NCBI GenBank assembly: GCA_938015795.1
Contig: CALLXA010000060.1
Coordinates: 1-10,940 of the forward strand
Direction: 5' to 3'
Length of the DNA stretch: 10,940 nucleotides
Origin: an uncultured bacterium
GTDB lineage: Bacteria > Patescibacteriota > Dojkabacteria > SC72
A program made the position numbers and the translations under genes. Positions 5,146 through 10,940 of this stretch are shown here, one piece after another. How positions within the stretch are numbered: the first letter of the stretch is position 1; the number at the start of each line of letters is the position of its first letter. The notes beneath the pieces are model-generated. The model worked only from the letters and a program-made list of their open reading frames with translations, had not been told where the DNA came from and did not search any database.

Positions 5146-7830
5146 ATGAATTTAGTTAAAACATCTAAAGAGAGATTCCTTGCAATTGATGCTAATGCAA
5201 TTATCCATAGAGCTTTTCATGCATATCCTTCAACTTTGCAAACAGATGATGGTATTCAAGTAAATGCTGTATATGGATTTTCTGTAATGCTTCTTGAAGC
5301 TTTGCGTATATTTGAACCAAAGTATGTATTTTGTGCTTTTGATACAAAGGCTCCAACTTTTAGACATACCAAATTTTGTGATTATAAAGCGACAAGGAAA
5401 CCAACAGATCAATCTTTGATTGATCAATTCCCATTGGTAGAAGAAGTTCTAAAAGCATTTAATATTCCTATTATAAAGAAAGAGGGATTTGAAGCTGATG
5501 ATATATTGGGGACTGTTTCTAAGATTGTAGAAGAGGGTAAGTGGCAATCCGAGAATCTTGAACTGTATATACTTAGTGGAGATAGAGACCTTTTTCAGTT
5601 GGTAAGGGGAGATGTTCGAGTTTGTTTACCTGCAGGGAGTTTTAATAATTTAATTGCATATGACAGGAGTAAGATATTTGAAAGTTTTGGTTGTTATCCT
5701 GAGCAAGTAGTTGATTATAAAGCATTGGTGGGTGATGCCTCCGATAATATTCCTGGTGTTAAAGGAATTGGTCATAAAACTGTTGTTGAGTTATTAGCAA
5801 AATATAAAGATTTGGATGGGATATATAAACATATAAATGAATTAAAACCTAGATATCAAACATTGTTGGCCGAAGGTATTGAGCAAGCTGAATTGAGTAG
5901 AGAATTAGCCACTATTGAACAAAATATGGATATTAACCTATATCTACAGGATTGTGTTTTGAAAGATTTTGATAGGAAGAAATTGTTAGATATATTTAAA
6001 AGATTTAAGTTTAAAACCTTAATACCTAAAATCTCTGAAATCTTTGGAAATGATGAATCATTTGTTGTGACTTCACAATTAGATATTTTTTCTACACCAT
6101 CTGTCAAAAATGATATAAAGGTTGGTGAACAAAGTGATTTTGAAAAGCATTTAAAAGATTCTTTACATACAACCATTGCATATATTTCAGAATTTGAATC
6201 AGCAGAAAGCAAATCTTTCTATGTATGTAGGTTTAGTAATGTTAATGAGAATATTGATATGGTTTTTGAAAATATCATATTCCCTAAATCTGATAATATT
6301 ACTTTTTACAATTGGGAAGAGATTTGTTTTAAGAATGAATCAGTTGAAAAAATTGATCTTAGTAACTGTTTTGATATCACACTCTTTGCACATTTAATTG
6401 CATCTGAAAAGAAGATTCGAAATCTTCAAGATATTGCTTTTGAATATATATCTTTAAGTATTGGTGACAAATTAATGCATGGTGATTGTTCTAAGATATT
6501 AGATGTTGTAGAAGAAGCACAGGAAAGTTTAATGGAGAAAGCAAATGAAATAGTTTTGTATGAGTATACTCAAAAGAGTATAAAACAATATTTAAATGTA
6601 AATGATAAATATCTTATCAATAGTTTAAGAAAAGTTGAGATGCCGATATCTATAATTTTGGCAAAAATGGAAAGGAGAGGTATCGCTACTGATTCGGAAT
6701 ATTTGAAGAAGCTGAATAGTGAGATTCAAAAGGAGATTGAGGATGTGCAAAATGAGATATATGAGTCAATTGGTCATGAATTCAATATCAGCTCTCCTAA
6801 GCAATTGGGAGATGTTCTATTTAATGAATTAGGTATACAGGCTCCCGCCAAAAAGATTTCTACTAAGGAATCTGTTTTACAGGATCTTTTAGGTTACCAT
6901 CCTTGTATAGAGAAAGTATTGAAATACCGAGAGTTGACTAAAATCCATGGCACATATACAGAACCATTGCTAGAAATAAGCAATTCGGACAGTGGAAATA
7001 CCGTACATACGGATTATAAGCAAACTGGTACAACATCGGGGAGACTTTCTTCTATTAATCCTAATATGCAAAATATTCCATCACAAGGGGATTGGGCTGA
7101 GAAGGTTAGAAAGATATTTATTCCTAGAAAAGGATTTAAATTCATAGGCATTGATTACTCTCAAATGGAATTAAGAATAATGGCGGATATTTCTGAGGAT
7201 AAATTACTTCAACAAGACTTCGAACAAGGTCATGATATACATACAACTACAGCAGCAAGAATTTTGGATAAAAATATTGAGGATGTGACAAAGAAAGAAC
7301 GATCTGTAGGGAAAACTGTTAATTTTGCAATCCTATTTGGTCAAACACCTTTTGGTTTGTCTAGATTATTAAATATAGATAGGCAAGAGGCGACAAGCTA
7401 TATAAGATCATATTTTGAAGCCTATGTTGGGGTTGAGGAGTATGTGCGTAAACTTGAAAAAGAGGCGTTTAAAAGAGGATTTGTCCAATCGATGTTAGGT
7501 ATGACTAGAAATGTACCAGCTTTGAGATCAAAAAATATTAGAGCTAGGTATGCTGCTCAAAGAGAAGCTATTAATATGCCTATACAAGGTACTGAATCAG
7601 ATATTATGAAATTAGCTATGATTCAAATTCAAAATATTATAGAGAAAGAATATAAAGATAAAGCATATATATTGTTACAAGTTCATGATGAATTGATATT
7701 TGAAGCTAAAGATGAGATTGCGAAAGAATTTGAAGATAAAGTTTCAGATATTATGAAGAATGTTGTTAATTTAAATGTTCCTCTTAAGCTTAGTTCTTCC
7801 ATTGGAAACAACCTGTCCGAAATTAAGTAG
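5146..7830 (+). CDS. polA: DNA polymerase I (5' nuclease and polymerase; proofreading domain degenerate)
   Basis: The protein has 894 residues in three parts. The 5'-3' nuclease (about 1-295) keeps its acidic residues: Asp15, Asp66 (AFDTKAP), Glu116/Asp118/Asp119 (FEADDI), Asp146/Asp148 (SGDRD), Asp197/Asp200 (GDASDN). The middle domain (about 330-480) lacks the DxE motif of exo I, so proofreading is probably lost. The family-A polymerase domain (about 490-894) has motif A DYSQMELR (670-677), the O-helix with Arg719, Lys723 and Phe727, and motif C QVHDE (845-849). At the O-helix Tyr (E. coli Tyr766) there is Phe731. It removes RNA primers and fills gaps on the lagging strand and in repair. 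It lies 32 nt after ftsH and probably on the same transcript. No Shine-Dalgarno precedes the ATG. The stop is TAG. The ligase acting after it is encoded in the next operon. Confidence 0.97.
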   Translation: MNLVKTSKERFLAIDANAIIHRAFHAYPSTLQTDDGIQVNAVYGFSVMLLEALRIFEPKYVFCAFDTKAPTFRHTKFCDYKATRKPTDQSLIDQFPLVEEVLKAFNIPIIKKEGFEADDILGTVSKIVEEGKWQSENLELYILSGDRDLFQLVRGDVRVCLPAGSFNNLIAYDRSKIFESFGCYPEQVVDYKALVGDASDNIPGVKGIGHKTVVELLAKYKDLDGIYKHINELKPRYQTLLAEGIEQAELSRELATIEQNMDINLYLQDCVLKDFDRKKLLDIFKRFKFKTLIPKISEIFGNDESFVVTSQLDIFSTPSVKNDIKVGEQSDFEKHLKDSLHTTIAYISEFESAESKSFYVCRFSNVNENIDMVFENIIFPKSDNITFYNWEEICFKNESVEKIDLSNCFDITLFAHLIASEKKIRNLQDIAFEYISLSIGDKLMHGDCSKILDVVEEAQESLMEKANEIVLYEYTQKSIKQYLNVNDKYLINSLRKVEMPISIILAKMERRGIATDSEYLKKLNSEIQKEIEDVQNEIYESIGHEFNISSPKQLGDVLFNELGIQAPAKKISTKESVLQDLLGYHPCIEKVLKYRELTKIHGTYTEPLLEISNSDSGNTVHTDYKQTGTTSGRLSSINPNMQNIPSQGDWAEKVRKIFIPRKGFKFIGIDYSQMELRIMADISEDKLLQQDFEQGHDIHTTTAARILDKNIEDVTKKERSVGKTVNFAILFGQTPFGLSRLLNIDRQEATSYIRSYFEAYVGVEEYVRKLEKEAFKRGFVQSMLGMTRNVPALRSKNIRARYAAQREAINMPIQGTESDIMKLAMIQIQNIIEKEYKDKAYILLQVHDELIFEAKDEIAKEFEDKVSDIMKNVVNLNVPLKLSSSIGNNLSEIK

Positions 7831-7859
7831 TTAACATTTTCCTTCTGTCCGTATATAAT
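7831..7859 (+). promoter_or_regulatory. Promoter of the winged-helix/ligase operon
   Basis: TTAACA (7831-7836), starting directly after the polA stop codon, and a perfect TATAAT (7854-7859) are exactly 17 bp apart. Predicted transcription start is near 7866. This is one of the best promoter matches in the window, and it separates the ligase operon from ftsH-polA. Confidence 0.72.
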
Positions 7860-7911
7860 GAGATATGCACATTGATAGGAATGTGTGGATAATTTGTTAA
7901 TTGTAAATGTT

Positions 7912-8313
7912 ATGGAAAAGCGAAATGGTTCATCCTCGTTGTTACTGTTTAATTTTTTGCTACTTCTGTCTTTCGGAATCTTCTTCTTTTTGATCAAATA
8001 TATAAAACAACAGAAAACAAGTGATACTCAAATGTTCAACTTTTATAATAAAAATGAAGATTTTCAATCCGAAGTTAAAACTTTGCCTGTTCAAAATCAA
8101 GCATCAAAATATCAGGATTTGAATCCAAGACAATTAATGATTATGGAGCAGATATCGATAGTAGGTGAGTTAACACCAAAGCAACTTCAAAAATTAATAC
8201 CAGATGTTTCTACAAGAACAATTAGAAGAGATATGGATGTTCTTTGCGAAAAAAAACTTGTATCTCAAAGAGGTTCTACTAAATCAACATATTACAAATA
8301 TCTTAATAAATAG
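7912..8313 (+). CDS. Membrane-anchored winged-helix (DeoR-like HTH) protein, function unknown
   Basis: From ATG 7912 the protein has 133 residues. A hydrophobic helix at about 10-29 (LLLFNFLLLLSFGIFFFLI) is followed by basic KYIKQQK, which suggests the C-terminal part faces the cytoplasm. A polar linker (about 35-68) leads to a winged helix-turn-helix (about 71-130): a first helix RQLMIMEQIS, then ELTPKQLQKLI, and a recognition helix VSTRTIRRDMDVL, close to the DeoR N-terminal HTH. There is no sugar-phosphate sensor domain, so it is not a complete DeoR repressor. A GTG at 7885 would add nine residues, but ATG gives the more usual short charged N-terminus. It is first in an operon: its TAG stop is followed with no gap by the ligase ATG. 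A membrane-tethered regulator or a DNA-membrane attachment factor are both possible; the target is unknown. Confidence 0.75.
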   Translation: MEKRNGSSSLLLFNFLLLLSFGIFFFLIKYIKQQKTSDTQMFNFYNKNEDFQSEVKTLPVQNQASKYQDLNPRQLMIMEQISIVGELTPKQLQKLIPDVSTRTIRRDMDVLCEKKLVSQRGSTKSTYYKYLNK

Positions 8314-10149
8314 ATGGGAAATGTAACATTCAAAAAAATATGTGAGGTCTTTGATGTAGTAGAAAGGACATCTTCTAGAAATGAAATGACGGATATTCTT
8401 GTAGAATTGTATAAAGTATTAGATTTGGAGGAATCTCAGATAGTTACATATCTTATTCAAGGTAGATTAGCTCCGATGTTTGTTAAATCAGAGTTTAACT
8501 ATTCTGAGAAAAGTATTATCAATGTCTTAGATAATTGGGCAAGTACAAAAGGAATATCTTTGGATGCTAAAAAGACAAGGTCAGAAACTGGTGATATCGG
8601 TGATACTATGGAAATCTTTGGAAAAGAGTTTGGTTTTAAAGATTCGAAATATACATTGAAAGAGATATATGAAATTCTTTGGAAGATCGTATATACGTCT
8701 GGAAGTGGTTCTGTAGAAAGAAAAAATGATATTGTAGTGAACAGCGTTAAGGGCATGAGCCCAATAGAGGGCAAGTACTTTGTTAGGATAATATGTGGTT
8801 CTTTAAGACTTGGAGTCAATGTAAAAACGTTATTAGATGTTATCTCTTTTGTGAAAGTAGGAGATAAAAGTATTCGTGAAGAACTGGATCATAAGTACGG
8901 TTCCTGTTCTGACCCCGGGGTGCTATTGAATCCTGACTGGAAAGCCATCGAGGTCACCCCGGGTATGCCGGTGTTGTCTCGTTTGGTGGAGAGGGTATCT
9001 AGCTTTCAAGAGGTTTTCGATAGGTTGGGTGATGAGGTGTTGGTTCAGCCTAAATTTGATGGATTGAGATGTCAGATTCACAAGATGGATAAAGAAGTTC
9101 AGGATAAGATTGCTTCTAAATCGATTTGGATGAAATTTGTTCAAAAAGAAGAAAAATTAGATCTTTTTGGCTCTTCGGCTTCTAACAGGGATAATATCCG
9201 GTTGTTTACAAGGAATTTAGAGGATGTTACCGAAATGTTTCCTGAAATTGTTGACGCAGCGGCATCAATGGAGTTGAATTCATTTATATTAGACTCTGAA
9301 ATATTGGGTTGGAACTATGGAAAAGACACATTTATGACTTATCAGGAGACTATGCAGAGGAGGAGGAAGTATGATGTTGCTAAGCTGAGTGATTCTATTC
9401 CTGTAAAAGCTATGGTTTTTGATATTTTGTATCGAAATGGTCAAAATTTATTAGAAATAGATACTGTAGACAGGATAGAGCTATTAAAAAAGGAAATAAA
9501 CGATACTGACGGGGGTATCTCGCTTGCTTTGACAGAGCAAGTTTCTGATCTTAGTATGCTGAATAGTATTTTTGATAGTTACGTAGAGAAAGGGCTCGAG
9601 GGAGTTATAGTTAAAATGAAAAAAGGTGGCTATAATCCTGGTAGCCGTGATTACGAATGGATTAAATTGAAAAGATCTATGAAAAAAGGTTTGGTAGATA
9701 CCTTTGACCTAGTTGTTGTAGGTTATTTTAAAGGTTCTGGCAGGAGAAGTGATCTTGGTTTGGGTGCTTTATTGGGTGCTGTATATGATGATGAAAAGGA
9801 TACTTTCGAAACGGTTTGCAAGGTAGGTACTGGTTTGGATGATGAATTGTTGATAGATATGGCAAGTATTTTGAAGGAAATTGAAATTAAGGAAGTTGAA
9901 AAAGGTGTTGTTTTTGATAAAGGGTTGGAGGCTGATGTCTGGGTTGTTCCTAGGTATGTTATTACTGTTGAAGCTGACGAGGTGAGTAAGAATATTGGTA
10001 AAGGAAGTGGCGAGGTTGCAAGGGGATTGTCTTTGAGGTTTCCTCGTTTGATTGAGTTTGGTAGAGATAAAGGTCCTTATGATGCGACAACTTTAAATGA
10101 GTTGCTAAGCATTTATAATAAACAAAAAAATATAGTCAAAAATGCTTGA
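8314..10149 (+). CDS. ATP-dependent DNA ligase, archaeal/eukaryotic type
   Basis: The protein has 611 residues. It has an N-terminal helical DNA-binding domain (about 1-200, with KYFVRIICGSLRLGV), an adenylation domain (about 215-455) and a C-terminal OB-fold (about 456-600). Nucleotidyltransferase motifs: I with Lys247 (QPKFDGLR), III RLFTRN (296-301), IIIa LDSEIL (326-331, Glu329), IV EGVIVK (429-434), V WIKLKR (449-454). It seals nicks with ATP through a ligase-AMP intermediate. Bacteria normally rely on NAD-dependent LigA; this full three-domain form is the archaeal replicative type, also known from some CPR lineages, and suggests old horizontal transfer. Its place after polA fits Okazaki maturation. 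It starts directly at the stop of the winged-helix gene with no Shine-Dalgarno, so translation may be coupled. Codons 195-235 are much richer in G+C than the rest. It ends TGA-TAA, and the -35 box of the first rRNA promoter overlaps that end. Confidence 0.95.
   Translation: MGNVTFKKICEVFDVVERTSSRNEMTDILVELYKVLDLEESQIVTYLIQGRLAPMFVKSEFNYSEKSIINVLDNWASTKGISLDAKKTRSETGDIGDTMEIFGKEFGFKDSKYTLKEIYEILWKIVYTSGSGSVERKNDIVVNSVKGMSPIEGKYFVRIICGSLRLGVNVKTLLDVISFVKVGDKSIREELDHKYGSCSDPGVLLNPDWKAIEVTPGMPVLSRLVERVSSFQEVFDRLGDEVLVQPKFDGLRCQIHKMDKEVQDKIASKSIWMKFVQKEEKLDLFGSSASNRDNIRLFTRNLEDVTEMFPEIVDAAASMELNSFILDSEILGWNYGKDTFMTYQETMQRRRKYDVAKLSDSIPVKAMVFDILYRNGQNLLEIDTVDRIELLKKEINDTDGGISLALTEQVSDLSMLNSIFDSYVEKGLEGVIVKMKKGGYNPGSRDYEWIKLKRSMKKGLVDTFDLVVVGYFKGSGRRSDLGLGALLGAVYDDEKDTFETVCKVGTGLDDELLIDMASILKEIEIKEVEKGVVFDKGLEADVWVVPRYVITVEADEVSKNIGKGSGEVARGLSLRFPRLIEFGRDKGPYDATTLNELLSIYNKQKNIVKNA
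8914..8963 (+). repeat. GC-only inverted repeat inside the ligase gene
   Basis: CCCGGGGTG (8914-8922) and CACCCCGGG (8955-8963) are perfect 9-base complements with a 32-base loop. The first arm also lies in a self-complementary ACCCCGGGGT (8912-8921). The arms encode Asp-Pro-Gly-Val and Val-Thr-Pro-Gly around the linker between DNA-binding and adenylation domains. In such an AT-rich gene this stands out and could fold in the mRNA. Confidence 0.6.
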
Positions 10150-10174
10150 TAATCTTCCTTTCCTATGTTAGAAT
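10146..10174 (+). promoter_or_regulatory. rRNA promoter P1
   Basis: TTGATA (10146-10151), a 17-bp spacer and TAGAAT (10169-10174), preceded by TGT so that it also has an extended -10. The -35 overlaps the TGA stop of the ligase. Predicted start is near 10181, about 256 nt before mature 16S. Confidence 0.65.
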
Positions 10175-10237
10175 CCTGTCACGAGTTTGGGATAAAGAAT
10201 AGAACAGGTTTCCTCTTAGAAATACTCTAACGAACAC

Positions 10238-10266
10238 TTGATAGACAATAATACAGTTTGTATAAT
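10238..10266 (+). promoter_or_regulatory. rRNA promoter P2
   Basis: TTGATA (10238-10243), 17 bp, then a perfect TATAAT (10261-10266). The -35 hexamer and spacing are identical to P1, 92 bp upstream. Predicted start is near 10273. Tandem promoters are typical of bacterial rRNA operons and support strong rRNA expression. Confidence 0.75.
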
Positions 10267-10269
10267 CCA

Positions 10270-10436
10270 ACTCTTTGCACTTTAAAAGTTGAAGAGTGAC
10301 AGGAAGTCTAAATACAGTAAATAGACTTTTTGTGTGTGTGAAGTGTTCACACAATTCATTAAAATAGTCTACGTTTTTAAATCCAATATAGTGCTGGTTG
10401 GTGGAACTATTTATAGTTCTTAAAGTTAAGCATTCA
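10270..10436 (+). other. Structured 16S rRNA leader
   Basis: The 5' leader holds several possible hairpins: ACTCTT (10270-10275) with AAGAGT (10292-10297), enclosing ACTT/AAGT; AAGTCTA (10304-10310) with TAGACTT (10322-10328) followed by TTTTT; TGTGTGAA (10335-10342) with TTCACACA (10346-10353); and GAACTA (10404-10409) with TAGTTC (10414-10419). TAGACT can also pair with AGTCTA (10366-10371). They may serve antitermination, folding or RNase processing. The RNase III processing stem cannot be tested without the 3' flank of 16S. No protein gene is supported between 10150 and 10436. Confidence 0.5.

Positions 10437-10940
<504 letters not shown>

Noticed and set aside
5856..6212. Antisense open frame of 118 codons within polA
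   Set aside because: It runs opposite the end of the 5' nuclease and the degenerate exonuclease region, which encode an intact PolA; no domain or start signal supports it.
10147..10149. UGA read as glycine, as in Gracilibacteria
   Set aside because: Glycines in all genes are encoded by GGN, full-length proteins need no UGA readthrough, and the only UGA is terminal with TAA directly after it.
10174..10304. Nine-base inverted repeat TCCTGTCAC/GTGACAGGA spanning the rRNA promoters
   Set aside because: A repeat of this length is not unlikely by chance within ~300 bp, and transcripts from either promoter would lack most or all of the first arm.
10331..10340. TGTGTGTGTG tract as a phase-variable repeat
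   Set aside because: Five units in a non-coding leader, partly part of a hairpin; too short to argue for slippage.

Overview
The window looks like a chromosomal piece of an AT-rich (about one third G+C by eye), fast-evolving bacterium. It most resembles the Candidate Phyla Radiation (Patescibacteria). The reasons are a conjugation-type coupling ATPase with a DEFQNF Walker B motif, an archaeal/eukaryotic-type ATP-dependent DNA ligase beside polA, a divergent 16S rRNA 5' end, and genes with no recognisable Shine-Dalgarno sites. Dojkabacteria, Katanobacteria or Microgenomates relatives are possible. I cannot place it further without comparison. UGA is not read as glycine or tryptophan inside any visible gene.

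Layout. 1-513: 3' part of a type IV secretion/coupling ATPase gene. 653-729: tRNA-Ile(UAU). 868-1758 (minus): XerC/D-like tyrosine recombinase. 1759-1869: divergent, overlapping promoters around a palindrome. 1870-2319: FtsB/DivIC-type septum protein. 2381-2455: initiator tRNA-fMet, followed by elongation factor P (2499-3059). 3115-3188: a second CAU tRNA (elongator Met), followed by ftsH (3227-5113) and polA (5146-7830). 7831-7859: strong promoter. 7912-8313: small membrane-anchored winged-helix protein, directly abutting the ATP-dependent DNA ligase (8314-10149). 10146-10436: two tandem rRNA promoters and a structured leader. 10437-10940: first ~500 nt of the 16S rRNA gene, cut by the window end.

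How the parts fit. Three tRNAs for AUN codons (AUA, initiator AUG, elongator AUG), EF-P and 16S rRNA form a translation-heavy neighbourhood. At least two tRNA genes appear to share transcripts with the protein gene behind them (fMet with efp, Met with ftsH), so tRNA processing would create the mRNA 5' ends. PolA (5' nuclease plus polymerase, degenerate proofreading domain) and the ligase are the enzymes needed to finish Okazaki fragments and repair gaps. FtsH and the DivIC-like protein are envelope and division functions.

No CRISPR array, insertion sequence, toxin-antitoxin pair, phage island or clearly new multi-gene system is visible. The most notable signals are the strong TAG stop-codon bias (six of eight genes), tRNA-Ile with a UAU anticodon, EF-P with Arg at the modified-residue position, the membrane-tethered DNA-binding protein fused in operon to the ligase gene, and the palindrome in the divergent promoter region.
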